DNA of 64,000 bases from Chitinophagaceae bacterium (GCA_019745155.1 JAIETM010000008.1:1-64000), one strand, 5' to 3'; positions 36,294-45,415 are shown, numbered from the stretch's first letter. A program made the numbers and translations. Notes: generated by a model not told the origin, from the letters alone.

Positions 36294-37056
36294 TCAACCC
36301 CTTCGGGGTTGTGATACGCTCTGCAACAATTAAAGCTATGCATAGTGGACGCTTTCAGCGTCCCAGTCCAAACAGTGTCTCCTGAAAGGGATGCTGCGGT
36401 ATATGCTTGTTGGTCAGGCGACCAACAAGGGCCTAGATATTTTATCAATCGCTCCCTCTCCTTTGGAGATGTTTACAAACCGAAGCTTTAGCGAAGGGTT
36501 ATGATAACACCAACAGTGGTGGAAAGGACACCAACCATTGGCGGTGATAATACACTTACACAACACACAAACGCCAAGCGAGGTGTCCCCACCGAGCTTA
36601 TTACGGGTTACTGTCTTTACATGCCAGGAAAAATGTAATGTGGTGGTTGGAAAGGACACCAACCATTGGCGGTGATAATACACTTACATAACACACAAAC
36701 GCCAAGCGAGGTGTCCCCACCGAGCTAAAAATTAAGGCTATGCATATTGGACGCCTTCAGCGTCCCAGTCCGCCCAGGGTCTCCTGAAAGGCACGCTGCG
36801 ATAATTGCTTGTTGGTCAGGCGACCAACAAGGGCTAAGAAGGCACGCTACGCTAAAATAATTTTCTTGTTGGTCAGGCGACCAACAAGGGCCAAGAAGGC
36901 ACGCTACGATAAAATATTCTACAAATCACCCCCTCTCCTTTGGAGAGGGATGGGGTGAGGTTAAAAACTGTTGGCGAAAACACCAACAGGGGCGGAAATC
37001 ATCTATTGGTTGGTGGAGACACCAACCAATAATTTGAGAACACCAACAGGTGCGGA
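36294..37056. repeat. Right cluster of mosaic hairpin repeats
   Basis: Non-coding; same modules as the left cluster in the same orientation. CAACCCC/GGGGTTG hairpin at 36295-36311; B copy about 36325-36433; D fragment 36447-36499; A (36518-36640), A' (36641-36726) and B (36727-36836) as one block; a second B hairpin at 36865-36888; C module 36925-37056 with the 12-pair stem at 37004-37031. B hairpins at 36406, 36808 and 36865 close with C-G where the left copy at 34646 closes with A-T. Confidence 0.85.
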
Positions 37057-37073
37057 AAACCCTTATTAATAGA

Positions 37074-37101
37074 AAAGCCTCTGCATCACTGCAAAGGCTT
37101 T
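37074..37101 (-). terminator. Terminator after the DUF2807 lipoprotein gene
   Basis: AAAGCCT and AGGCTTT arms with inner CTGCA/TGCA(G) pairing, followed on the minus strand by TTCTATT. It marks the right edge of the repeat region. Confidence 0.6.
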
Positions 37102-37118
37102 CAAAATCTTCTGCTCAT

Positions 37119-37823
37119 TTATTCCTCTCCAATTGTAGAGTTATCAATTTCCGATGTAAACTGATTCAGCGGATTACCCTTATAAAAAATCTTGCTTCTT
37201 TCCACTGCACTGGCATTAAGTGTGTTTGAGACGAATACTCTAGCAGTCGACTGCTTCATGATGATGGCACGTACAAATCTGGCTTGAACAGCATAAGTAT
37301 TCACCGTTACGTTGTCGTTGGCCAGCAAATCCAGGTTATCAATACTTCCGGTAACAGTAATGCCCGACTTTTTTTGCATATCCAGTTTCAAGGATGGTGC
37401 TTGCAATTGCAAGTTTCCTGTTGTTTCGTCATCCAGAACATCAACCACCATATTTTGCTCATTAAAACCAGATACATTGAATACACTCTTGTTATAGAAT
37501 GCAAAACCTTCCAGACTGGGCATGGTAATCTGCAATTGCAGTTTTGCCCTGTTTTGTGGATTTACATAGCCCACACTCAACTCTCCATTTAATTGTGTAA
37601 TCACTAGGTCTTGTACATCTGCAGGTCTGCCCGTAGCGCGTACAGAGAAACCACTACCCTTTGTAACAGTAATCTCCATATTACCTCCGGCACGTACCTG
37701 TTTGAAATTGCTATTGGCAAACTCCTTTGTTTGCTCAGTAACCACCACCGGTTGCTTTTTACAAGCTGTCGCCACTGTAATGAGCAATACACCCAAGGTG
37801 AAAAAGCGTATCAATTTTTGCAT
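37119..37823 (-). CDS. GIN-domain (DUF2807) lipoprotein
   Basis: 234 residues. Lipoprotein signal with lipobox ending TVATAC (lipidated Cys 21). The rest is the repetitive beta-helix of the putative auto-transporter adhesin 'head GIN' family: FKQVRAGGNMEITVTKGSGF, LKLDMQKKSGITVTG, NDNVTVNTYAVQA. Probably anchored to a membrane facing the periplasm or surface. Divergent from another lipoprotein gene. Function of the family is unknown. Confidence 0.85.
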   Translation of the reverse strand: MQKLIRFFTLGVLLITVATACKKQPVVVTEQTKEFANSNFKQVRAGGNMEITVTKGSGFSVRATGRPADVQDLVITQLNGELSVGYVNPQNRAKLQLQITMPSLEGFAFYNKSVFNVSGFNEQNMVVDVLDDETTGNLQLQAPSLKLDMQKKSGITVTGSIDNLDLLANDNVTVNTYAVQARFVRAIIMKQSTARVFVSNTLNASAVERSKIFYKGNPLNQFTSEIDNSTIGEE

Positions 37824-37955
37824 AGTTTTTATTTTTCACAAAACTGCTGTCACAATACCAAATGAACAACCACACATTCATGTTAAAATAAAAACACACA
37901 GTTATGTGATTGATAGGTAACAAATGGAATAGCAGTTTCGCTTTTAAAAAAATTT

Positions 37956-38720
37956 ATGAAAAGACTTCTTTATGTACTAACGCCCATTTTAATGATTGCC
38001 TGTAAGAAAGAGCAGTCGGTCAACAACAATACACCTAACCTGCCCGAAAGCAGATTGGTTAAAATGGAATATGACGACACCATTGATGAGATTAAATATC
38101 AGGCAGATGGCAAAGTAGCTAGTATTATCACCAAGGAAAAAGCAAATAACAGCTCCAGCACACAAACATTCTATTACACAAGCGGACAGGTAAGCAAAAT
38201 AGACTTTGATGGTGCAGCAGTAAACTATCAGTATCCCAACAACAATACCGTACGGTTAGAGCTAGATCTGTTTGGTTCTGGCACTCCTAATTACCGCTTC
38301 TTCTTTCATAAGGTTGATGGTAAACTGAGAGAATTTACGCAGTTCAGTCTGGGCACAGGCTTACCGGTTCCGGAACACAGGTCGGTATATACCTATAACA
38401 ATGATGGCAATATTATCAAAGAAGAAGTGTACGAGCACAATGGTACTGCCTGGGAAAAATTAGAAGATATCTTGATCACTTACGACAACAAGCCCAATAC
38501 AAGCTCTCGCTTTGATTTTATGCCTTTCTACCTGCAGGAGGACGTATTGAAGAATAACCCCTTAACGATTACACGTAAAGGAATAAATGGAGCAGTTATT
38601 GAAACCACCACATATATCTATATATACGATAGCAGAGGTAGAAAAACACGTGCTTCTATTTTGCATCAAACAGGCGGTCAGCCGGATGAGCGAGAAACGA
38701 TTGTATATAGTTATGAATAA
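37956..38720 (+). CDS. Lipoprotein with RHS/YD-like beta repeats, unknown function
   Basis: 254 residues. Lipobox LMIAC with Cys 16. The body alternates short beta motifs such as EIKYQADGKVASIITKEK, VYTYNNDGNIIKEEVYEH and YIYDSRGRKTRASILH, each a YxYDxxGxx-type strand pair like those in DUF4595/RHS-like lipoproteins of Bacteroidota. Ends in a strong terminator. Confidence 0.7.
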   Translation: MKRLLYVLTPILMIACKKEQSVNNNTPNLPESRLVKMEYDDTIDEIKYQADGKVASIITKEKANNSSSTQTFYYTSGQVSKIDFDGAAVNYQYPNNNTVRLELDLFGSGTPNYRFFFHKVDGKLREFTQFSLGTGLPVPEHRSVYTYNNDGNIIKEEVYEHNGTAWEKLEDILITYDNKPNTSSRFDFMPFYLQEDVLKNNPLTITRKGINGAVIETTTYIYIYDSRGRKTRASILHQTGGQPDERETIVYSYE

Positions 38721-38734
38721 ACACCAAAAAAAAA

Positions 38735-38762
38735 ACGGCAGCTATTTTCTGCCGTTTTTTTT
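38735..38762 (+). terminator. Terminator after the 37956 lipoprotein gene
   Basis: ACGGCAG (38735-38741), loop of seven, CTGCCGT (38749-38755), then a T run of eight or more; preceded by an A run, so it can serve the convergent gene too. Confidence 0.85.
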
Positions 38763-38776
38763 ATCACTACAATCTA

Positions 38777-40285
38777 CTAATCTTTAGCAACCTTATTAAA
38801 CATGTAAGGATCTGCTTCTACAAAAGGATCTACCAACAGTTCAAAAGACTGCACTTTACCATCTTTCAGCTTGAAACGAAAAGGCATTTTACCAAACATC
38901 GGATGATTATATGTACATAATAATTGCTCCTTACCCATTGCAGTGAGCACACCTGATAAAGCAGGATGATGTTCCAACTTCAGGATGTATTGGCCCGACT
39001 GTTTACGGATAGAAGCTTTGCCATATCCTTCACAGAAATAATCGCCAACAATCTCTTGCATATCTATGGCAAAAGCTTCTGTCTGAGCCGCCGAAGCTTG
39101 CTGAGTAGACTCTGTCTTTCTTGCAGCCTGTCTTTCTATTTGCTGCTTTGTATAATCTGGCACTTCGCGCTTGAGATACGCATCAATCACCTGCCATTTT
39201 AAAGTCTCTTGTAAAATATGGTTGTCTTGATTGGTTAAAATAGCTATACCTAATTGCATCGAGGGAATAATAGTTAGCGATGTTAATGCACCTGAATAAG
39301 CACCATTGTGCTGCATGATTTCCTGATTATGGTATTGCATGATTTCCCAACCGATACCATAGGTTTTGAAATACTGCTGCCTGTCTGCAGCCCTTGATTT
39401 TCCGATAATCGTATGGCTCATCCACATCTTCTCTAAAGCTGACCCTGGAATCACTTGTCCATCAGCCCCTTTACCCTTGTTCAGCAATACCTGTATCCAT
39501 TTGCCCAAATCCTCAATGCTTACATACATACCACCATGACTAAAGGGCTCAATTTTATCTGCAGTAAGCGCAACCAAACTATCTGAAACAATACTATGCC
39601 CGGCAGCTTTGTTCTGATCCTGCATAATCAAGTTGGCATCAACCAAAGTGCGATGCATGCTCAAAGGGGTTAACAAGCGCTTATGCAAATATTTGTTCCA
39701 ACTGGTACCAGTAATAGACTTTACAGCCTCCCCCGCTATCATAAAACCAAAATTGGAATACCCAAATCGGGTTCTCAGCGGGTAAGCAGGTTTTTGCTGA
39801 CTAAAGAGCTGTATCATTTTAGGATAATCAAGATTAGACTCTGTATTGATCAAATCACCCTGAAATGTTTTCCAGCCCGAACGATGGGATAAGATATCTG
39901 ATAATATCAATTCCTGACTATACAAGGAATCTTTCATTCGAAAATCAGGTAGCCATTTAGTTACGCGATCATTCAATGAAATGAGTTTGTCCGCCTCCAT
40001 GGTAGCGAAGAGTGTACCAGTAAAAGTTTTGCTGATGGATGCGATGGGAAAAACAGTTTGTTTATTCGCCAATTGCTTGGTGTGCACATTGGCCACACCA
40101 TACGCTTGCTGATGCACAATCTTTCCATCTTTCACAATACAAACTGCAACAGCCGGTATGCGCCAGGCTTTCATAGCAGCTTGTATGTATCGCTGAAGAC
40201 TATCAGACTGCATCAAGGCTGGCGCCTGTGCATTTACGAGGGTTGTAAAAAGTATACAACAATAAAGGGATATAATTTTTCGCAT
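38777..40285 (-). CDS. Secreted serine hydrolase, class C beta-lactamase family
   Basis: 502 residues from MRKIISLYCCILFTTLVNA (signal peptide). The beta-lactamase/transpeptidase-like domain spans about 30-370, with catalytic SxxK in PIASISKTFTGTLFA and the Tyr-x-Asn motif in FGYSNFGFM; an HNGAY segment probably stands for the third motif. A C-terminal domain of about 110 residues (DUF3471-like position) follows. Members act as D-Ala peptidases, esterases or beta-lactamases, so antibiotic resistance should not be assumed. A second ATG 15 bases upstream is possible. Confidence 0.87.
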   Translation of the reverse strand: MRKIISLYCCILFTTLVNAQAPALMQSDSLQRYIQAAMKAWRIPAVAVCIVKDGKIVHQQAYGVANVHTKQLANKQTVFPIASISKTFTGTLFATMEADKLISLNDRVTKWLPDFRMKDSLYSQELILSDILSHRSGWKTFQGDLINTESNLDYPKMIQLFSQQKPAYPLRTRFGYSNFGFMIAGEAVKSITGTSWNKYLHKRLLTPLSMHRTLVDANLIMQDQNKAAGHSIVSDSLVALTADKIEPFSHGGMYVSIEDLGKWIQVLLNKGKGADGQVIPGSALEKMWMSHTIIGKSRAADRQQYFKTYGIGWEIMQYHNQEIMQHNGAYSGALTSLTIIPSMQLGIAILTNQDNHILQETLKWQVIDAYLKREVPDYTKQQIERQAARKTESTQQASAAQTEAFAIDMQEIVGDYFCEGYGKASIRKQSGQYILKLEHHPALSGVLTAMGKEQLLCTYNHPMFGKMPFRFKLKDGKVQSFELLVDPFVEADPYMFNKVAKD

Positions 40286-40334
40286 AACATGATTTCGCAT
40301 GCCGCAAATTGCAACATACGAAACAGTGTGTGCA

Positions 40335-40350
40335 TCACATAAATATGTGA
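40335..40350. promoter_or_regulatory. Palindrome TCACAT-AAAT-ATGTGA upstream of the serine hydrolase
   Basis: Six-base perfect arms, 50 bases before the 40285 start. It shares the ATGTGA half-site with 41274-41292. Confidence 0.3.
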
Positions 40351-40382
40351 AATGGAAGTTTAAATCCGAAGATGCACAATGA

Positions 40383-41174
40383 TTAACTACTAAAAGCCAA
40401 CTTCACCTTGTAGCGATACATTTTTTGATTGTTACGCTGGGTAATCTCTTGCTCCAACTTTAAGACTTCTTTGGTTTTCTTACTGATCCAGAAACGTTCC
40501 ACATTACCTTTCTCTTCATGCACCAATATCCAGCAATCCACTGGCTTATCATCATAACCCATCAACTTATCCGCTCCACTTACTGTATAAGTAGTATTTA
40601 CAGGTGGAATAGACCCCGGCTCATAAAATGGGATGACAAACACACGTCCGGTTTTATAAGGAAGCGTAGGAAAGGTTTCCAAATCCAGGTGCCAGTTGAG
40701 CACAAATTTCTGCTGTGCCTGTTGAAACGCTGCAAAAGAAGCTTTGCGTTGACGGGCCGTATCTGTATCCTGTACTTTGCTGCCATTTAGGATTAATTCG
40801 CCTTTTACAAAATCAACCACACCATTACCACGTTTGTTCCACCAATACTCATGATAAAGTGGTTGTAGGTCTGCTGCCGAACAATATGAAGTAGTGGTAT
40901 GCATCACGGTATCCTTATCTTCCCAGCTTTGCTGGATGCGAATAGCCGGCTTATCTGCGTACACAGTTTTAGCAATACTGCGCGTCCAGAATTGGGTCAT
41001 GACTCTATTGCTGTCCTTGCCCATTTTGAAATATACCAGATAACGGTGCGTGCCTTCTTTCAATACTGCAGGCTTCAGACTACCTGAGCGTACATAAAGG
41101 GTATCTGCTGCCTGAATCTTATCAACAGCCACAATAGCAGTTGTCATCAGTATGGCGCAGAGCGTTGTTTTCAT
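40383..41174 (-). CDS. Periplasmic protein, DUF3108-like
   Basis: 263 residues from MKTTLCAILMTTAIVAVDKIQAAD, a plausible signal peptide; in-frame Met codons also exist at 41180 and 41207. The body is beta-rich (THRYLVYFKMGKDS, IPFYEPGSIPPVNTTYTVSG, PVDCWILVHEEKGNVERFWI), with an outline like DUF3108 proteins, which are lipocalin-like. Function unknown. Confidence 0.55.
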   Translation of the reverse strand: MKTTLCAILMTTAIVAVDKIQAADTLYVRSGSLKPAVLKEGTHRYLVYFKMGKDSNRVMTQFWTRSIAKTVYADKPAIRIQQSWEDKDTVMHTTTSYCSAADLQPLYHEYWWNKRGNGVVDFVKGELILNGSKVQDTDTARQRKASFAAFQQAQQKFVLNWHLDLETFPTLPYKTGRVFVIPFYEPGSIPPVNTTYTVSGADKLMGYDDKPVDCWILVHEEKGNVERFWISKKTKEVLKLEQEITQRNNQKMYRYKVKLAFSS

Positions 41175-41273
41175 TGTCATGTCAGTTGCTTTTACCAAAA
41201 CTGACAAAACAAATGAGCCTACACAACCCTTATTCCACTATCGGTTAAAATTGGGTATAAACTACAAGAGATA

Positions 41274-41292
41274 ATGTGATCGCCTATCACAT
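41274..41292. promoter_or_regulatory. CRP-like palindrome ATGTGAT-N5-ATCACAT
   Basis: ATGTGAT (41274-41280), CGCCT, ATCACAT (41286-41292). Seven-base perfect arms in the 306-base gap between divergent genes 40383-41174 and 41481. The rest of the gap is AT-rich with repeats of AATTAACAATA and no reading frame. Confidence 0.35.
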
Positions 41293-41455
41293 ACTGCATC
41301 TGCCACAAAGAAAAATTGCCCAGCACTAACCATAATAAATCAACATTCGGCAATAACCAATTAACAATAGATAATTAACAATAATCCATAGCCAATAAGT
41401 AATCCACACCCGCTTTTCAGGAGCCAAAAACCGGCATCTCGATACCCAAGATGGT

Positions 41456-41463
41456 TATATTTG
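41456..41463 (+). promoter_or_regulatory. -7 promoter element of the Gfo/Idh operon
   Basis: TATATTTG, exact TAnnTTTG match, 17 bases before the ATG at 41481. No TTTG at the usual -33 spacing. Confidence 0.45.
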
Positions 41464-41480
41464 TGCATTAAACTGTACAC

Positions 41481-42455
41481 ATGTTGAAAGTTGGCGTTTT
41501 TGGCGTTGGGCATCTGGGTAAGTTTCACCTGAATAACTGGAAGGAAATTGAAGGCGTTAAGCTGGTAGGCTTTTTCGACCCCAATGATGCTCAGGCAAAA
41601 GAAGTATCTGAGACCTACGGAATAAGAAGATATGCCGATGCAGGCAAACTGATGGATGCCTGCGATATCGTTGATATTGTTGCTCCTACCGACCACCACT
41701 ACGCCATCTGCATGCAAGCTATCCGCAAGGGCAAGCATGTATTTGTAGAAAAACCACTCGCTAACACTATTGAGGAAGGTCGCGAAATTGTGAAGCTAGT
41801 ACGCGAAGCAAATGTAAAGCTTCAGGTAGGCCATGTAGAACGATTCAACCCTGCTTATTTAGCGGTGAAAGAGATGCAGCTGAATCCCATGTTTATTGAA
41901 GTGCATCGCCTGGCACAATTCAATCCACGTGGAACAGAAGTGAGTGTGATTCTGGATCTGATGATCCATGATATCGATATCATCCTTAGCCTCATAAAAA
42001 GTGACGTGAAACAAATCTCTGCCAGCGGCGTAGCCGTGATGACAGACACACCAGATATCGCCAACGTACGCATCGAATTCCATAATGGTTGCGTAGCCAA
42101 TCTCACCAGCAGCCGCATCAGCATGAAGAAAATGCGCAAGATTCGCCTCTTCCAGAAAGATGCGTATATCGGCATTGATTTTCTTGCTAAGAAAACGGAG
42201 ATCATTAAACTTAAGCAACCAGAAGACCAGAATGTATTCTCTTTTGATCTGGATACGCCTTCTGGAAAAAAGACTATTGCAATAGCCAATCCAGATATCA
42301 AGGAAAGCAATGCCATCCTTACGGAGTTACAAGCCTTCGTTGATGCGATCAATAACAATACGCCTACCATTGTGAGTGAGATCGACGGATTCCTGGCCAT
42401 GGAAGTAGCGCACCAGATTTTGCACAAGATCAATAGCACCAGCATCCTAGTGTAA
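41481..42455 (+). CDS. Gfo/Idh/MocA family oxidoreductase
   Basis: 324 residues. The NAD(P)-binding Rossmann motif is VGVFGVGHLGKFHL; the catalytic EKP appears in VFVEKPLANTIEEG and the downstream VGHVERFNPA is typical of sugar dehydrogenases that act on nucleotide sugars. First gene of a three-gene plus-strand operon; its stop overlaps the next ATG (TAATG). Together with the sugar transferase it suggests surface polysaccharide or lipid-linked sugar synthesis; the exact substrate is unknown. Confidence 0.85.
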   Translation: MLKVGVFGVGHLGKFHLNNWKEIEGVKLVGFFDPNDAQAKEVSETYGIRRYADAGKLMDACDIVDIVAPTDHHYAICMQAIRKGKHVFVEKPLANTIEEGREIVKLVREANVKLQVGHVERFNPAYLAVKEMQLNPMFIEVHRLAQFNPRGTEVSVILDLMIHDIDIILSLIKSDVKQISASGVAVMTDTPDIANVRIEFHNGCVANLTSSRISMKKMRKIRLFQKDAYIGIDFLAKKTEIIKLKQPEDQNVFSFDLDTPSGKKTIAIANPDIKESNAILTELQAFVDAINNNTPTIVSEIDGFLAMEVAHQILHKINSTSILV

Positions 42456-43813
42456 TGCGTATCAGAATACCCATTGCGCTTTACTTGATCACTGATCTGC
42501 TCGGCACATTGGCGGTATTATTATTTCTATTTCAGCGGGATAGATTAAGCAACCAAAGCTGGCTGCTGCTCTACTGGGTTTCATTGTTTGCTATTACAGG
42601 CAGCTATGCACAAAGTGTTTACCACAAATCTCGACTGAATGAATTCACCGATGGTTTTGTCACCATCCTCTTAGGCGTTACTGCATTATTCCTGTTCCAT
42701 GTTTTCCCTGCAGAAACAACCAGCTATGCAGATCAAATACTCTTTGCTGGTAAATATTTCCTGTTACAATTGGGTGCTACCCTAATTACCCGAAGTGTTT
42801 GGCTTTATCTTGCCAAATGGCAGATTATTCAAAAGCAGATTGGCTTCAATACCTTATTCATTGGCAATACACCAGCTGCTGTAAAAACTCATCAAGAATT
42901 ACAAAAAAACCTAACCTATCTCGGCTTTCATGCAAAGGGCTTTTTAACCATTGAAGCAGAAACCAAGAATGGACTAAGCAAATACATGCCGCATCTGGGC
43001 ACATTACAGGTTTTAGAAGACTGCGTCAATCAGCACAATATTGAAGTGGTGATTATTGCGCTGGAGAAAAAACACCATGAACTGATTGAAGCCATTTTTC
43101 GCCGATTAGCAGATAAGAATATTCAACTGAAAATGGTACCGGACAATTTCGACATCATTGCCGGCTCGGTAAGAACAGATAATGTACTAGGCTCTGCGCT
43201 GATTCATATTAACACCCATGTATTACCACCCTGGCAGCAAAACGTGAAAAGACTATTTGATGTAAGTGTCTCACTATTATTCTTACTATTACTAACACCT
43301 TTATTACTAGTAGTTGCCATCATTACGAAATTCAGCTCATCCGGACCTATCTTTTATTTGCAAGAAAGACTGGGCTACAAAGGCAGAAAGTTCACCATTA
43401 TCAAGTTTCGCAGTATGATGCATGATGCAGAACAAGGCACGCCACAACTGTCCAGCGATACCGATCCACGAATAACGCGCTGGGGAAAGTTTATGCGCAA
43501 ATGGCGCATTGATGAACTACCTCAGTTATGGAATATCCTCATTGGCGACATGAGCTTTGTAGGGCCGAGACCAGAAAGAAAATTCTATGTGGATCAGATC
43601 ATGCAACTATCGCCTTACTATCACCATCTATTCAGAGCCAAACCCGGACTCAGTTCATGGGGCATGGTGCAGTTTGGCTATGCATCTTCAGTATCAGAAA
43701 TGGTTGAACGCATGAAGTATGACCTCATGTATATCGAGAACGCTTCACTCCTCTTGGACGTAAAAATCATGCTGCACACTGTACGCATTATTCTCTCCGG
43801 AAAAGGTAAATAG
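42455..43813 (+). CDS. Polyprenyl-phosphate sugar-1-phosphate transferase
   Basis: 452 residues. Four or five N-terminal membrane helices (about 8-125), a soluble CoA-binding-like domain, one more helix (VSVSLLFLLLLTPLLLVVAI) and the C-terminal bacterial sugar transferase domain with FTIIKFRSMMHDAEQ, WRIDELPQLWNILIGDMSFV and GPRPER. Such enzymes (WbaP/WcaJ family) start capsule, exopolysaccharide or O-antigen units by loading a sugar phosphate onto undecaprenyl phosphate in the inner membrane. Overlaps the previous stop. Confidence 0.92.
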   Translation: MRIRIPIALYLITDLLGTLAVLLFLFQRDRLSNQSWLLLYWVSLFAITGSYAQSVYHKSRLNEFTDGFVTILLGVTALFLFHVFPAETTSYADQILFAGKYFLLQLGATLITRSVWLYLAKWQIIQKQIGFNTLFIGNTPAAVKTHQELQKNLTYLGFHAKGFLTIEAETKNGLSKYMPHLGTLQVLEDCVNQHNIEVVIIALEKKHHELIEAIFRRLADKNIQLKMVPDNFDIIAGSVRTDNVLGSALIHINTHVLPPWQQNVKRLFDVSVSLLFLLLLTPLLLVVAIITKFSSSGPIFYLQERLGYKGRKFTIIKFRSMMHDAEQGTPQLSSDTDPRITRWGKFMRKWRIDELPQLWNILIGDMSFVGPRPERKFYVDQIMQLSPYYHHLFRAKPGLSSWGMVQFGYASSVSEMVERMKYDLMYIENASLLLDVKIMLHTVRIILSGKGK

Positions 43814-43828
43814 CGATTACATTTACAT

Positions 43829-44737
43829 ATGCCAAGTGCACAAATCATTCCTGCAGCCGCTATTGATCCTCAAAAGTGGAATACACTGATTGATCAAAGC
43901 AATAACGGATTGATTTATGCCCAATACCACTATCTGAATACAATGGCAGACCATTGGGAGGCAATCGTATTAGATGATTATCGCGCAGCATGGCCACTCC
44001 CCTGGCGCAAAAAATGGGGTATCAAATATTACTATACACCTGCTTTCATTCAGCAACTGGGCTTGATTGGTAATTTTGAATCTGATGATTTAAACACCTG
44101 TATTCAACTAATAAAGAAAAGCGTCTCATTGGCTGACTTACAACTGAACTTCTCCAATGAAGTCGCAGCTATTCTTGAAAAAAAAGTGCGGACAAATTTT
44201 GTCATCAACCTGAATCAATCTTTCGATGAGTTGCTCAATCATTGTCAATCAGGATTTCGCAGTACCTACCAGCAATTGCTCAAGGAATCATCCTTATTAT
44301 ATACTAAGAGCGAAGATTATACGGGAATTATTGATCGCTATTATGAACTGTATCAAGCAAAACACAGAAGCCTGCAGAAAAATGATGTGCAACAGTTCAA
44401 GTCTTTGATTGCTCATTACTCAGCAGCTGGTCAGTGCAAATTACACGTCGTTAAATCAGGCAATCATATACATGCAGCAAGCATCCTGCTATTCGACAAT
44501 AAACGCATTTATAATATCCTAAACCTACTGACAGAACAAGGTCGCAAAACACGAAGTAATTATCTGCTCTACGGCTCAATATTATCTACCTATAGTGAAG
44601 GAGACTTATTATTTGACTTTGAAGGATCTGACCTACCAGGTGTAAAAGCTTTCTATGCTAAAATGCAGCCTGTCAATCAGCCCTATACACAGTGCAGACT
44701 GAATCAACTGCCTTGGCCGCTTCGTTTATTAAAATGA
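43829..44737 (+). CDS. FemAB/GNAT-like acyltransferase-fold protein
   Basis: 302 residues, no signal peptide. The sequence (IYAQYHYLNTMADHWEAIVL, then FRSTYQQLLKESSL and KLHVVKSGNHIHAASILLFD, ending FEGSDLPGVKAFYAKM) has the layout of FemAB-like or BioF2-type acetyltransferases that act in cell-envelope synthesis. Specific acceptor unknown. It follows the sugar transferase by 15 bases and overlaps the convergent ispD by nine. Confidence 0.7.
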   Translation: MPSAQIIPAAAIDPQKWNTLIDQSNNGLIYAQYHYLNTMADHWEAIVLDDYRAAWPLPWRKKWGIKYYYTPAFIQQLGLIGNFESDDLNTCIQLIKKSVSLADLQLNFSNEVAAILEKKVRTNFVINLNQSFDELLNHCQSGFRSTYQQLLKESSLLYTKSEDYTGIIDRYYELYQAKHRSLQKNDVQQFKSLIAHYSAAGQCKLHVVKSGNHIHAASILLFDNKRIYNILNLLTEQGRKTRSNYLLYGSILSTYSEGDLLFDFEGSDLPGVKAFYAKMQPVNQPYTQCRLNQLPWPLRLLK

Positions 44738-45415
44738 GTTTCTTTCTTCGAGAATACGTTCCGCCATCAGCAGATCAATAGGTCTGGTCACTTTGATATT
44801 GCTATAATCACCAGCAATCAAATGCACCACGCCACCAGCTGCTTCTACAACTGTTGCTTCATCCGTAAAAACATCACGATAAGCTTGCTGAAAAGCAGCT
44901 TTCAATACTTTGGCAGGAAATGTTTGCGGCGTTTGAATGATTTGAACGAACTGCCTGTCCACCACCTGATGACTTCCATCAGCAGCACTCAAACGAACAC
45001 TATCTGTTGATGCCACTGCAGGCACGGCTGATCCTTTTTCTATTGTTTGTGCGTAACAAGCTTGAATCAATTCTGGACTAATCAAACAACGTACACCATC
45101 GTGCACAAAAATGATAGCACCATCAGCTGCAGCCATCACCCCATTTTTCACTGAAGCAAAACGGGTATCACCACCAACAATGAATTGAATATCCGCCTCA
45201 GGAAATTCAGCAGCAATAGCTTTACCATTATCGATATGTGCTTCCGGCAACACCAGGATGATTTGTATATCATTGTATGCATCAAGAAATGCGCGAATCG
45301 TGTACCACAATAATGGCTTGCCTTTAAGTAATAAGAATTGTTTGGGCGTTGCGCTACCCATGCGCATACCGGAACCACCGGCAACAATCACTGCTGTTTT
45401 GGCGATTTGCATCAT
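44729..45415 (-). CDS. ispD: 2-C-methyl-D-erythritol 4-phosphate cytidylyltransferase
   Basis: 228 residues. The nucleotidyltransferase signature is VIVAGGSGMRMGSATPKQFL; the substrate loop FVHDGVRCLIS and TDEATVVEAAGG are typical of IspD. It makes CDP-methylerythritol in the MEP isoprenoid pathway, which supplies undecaprenyl carriers for envelope synthesis. ATGATG at 45415-45410; the first ATG overlaps the heptose kinase stop. Confidence 0.92.
   Translation of the reverse strand: MMQIAKTAVIVAGGSGMRMGSATPKQFLLLKGKPLLWYTIRAFLDAYNDIQIILVLPEAHIDNGKAIAAEFPEADIQFIVGGDTRFASVKNGVMAAADGAIIFVHDGVRCLISPELIQACYAQTIEKGSAVPAVASTDSVRLSAADGSHQVVDRQFVQIIQTPQTFPAKVLKAAFQQAYRDVFTDEATVVEAAGGVVHLIAGDYSNIKVTRPIDLLMAERILEERNSF

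Noticed and set aside
34352-37056. Integron cassette array with attC sites
   Set aside because: TAACGCC and GTTGG strings look attC-like in places, but matching GGCGTTA partners, simple cassettes and an integrase are missing.
38777-40285. Beta-lactamase resistance gene
   Set aside because: SxxK and YxN motifs are shared by peptidases and esterases; length and extra C-terminal domain do not point to a resistance enzyme.
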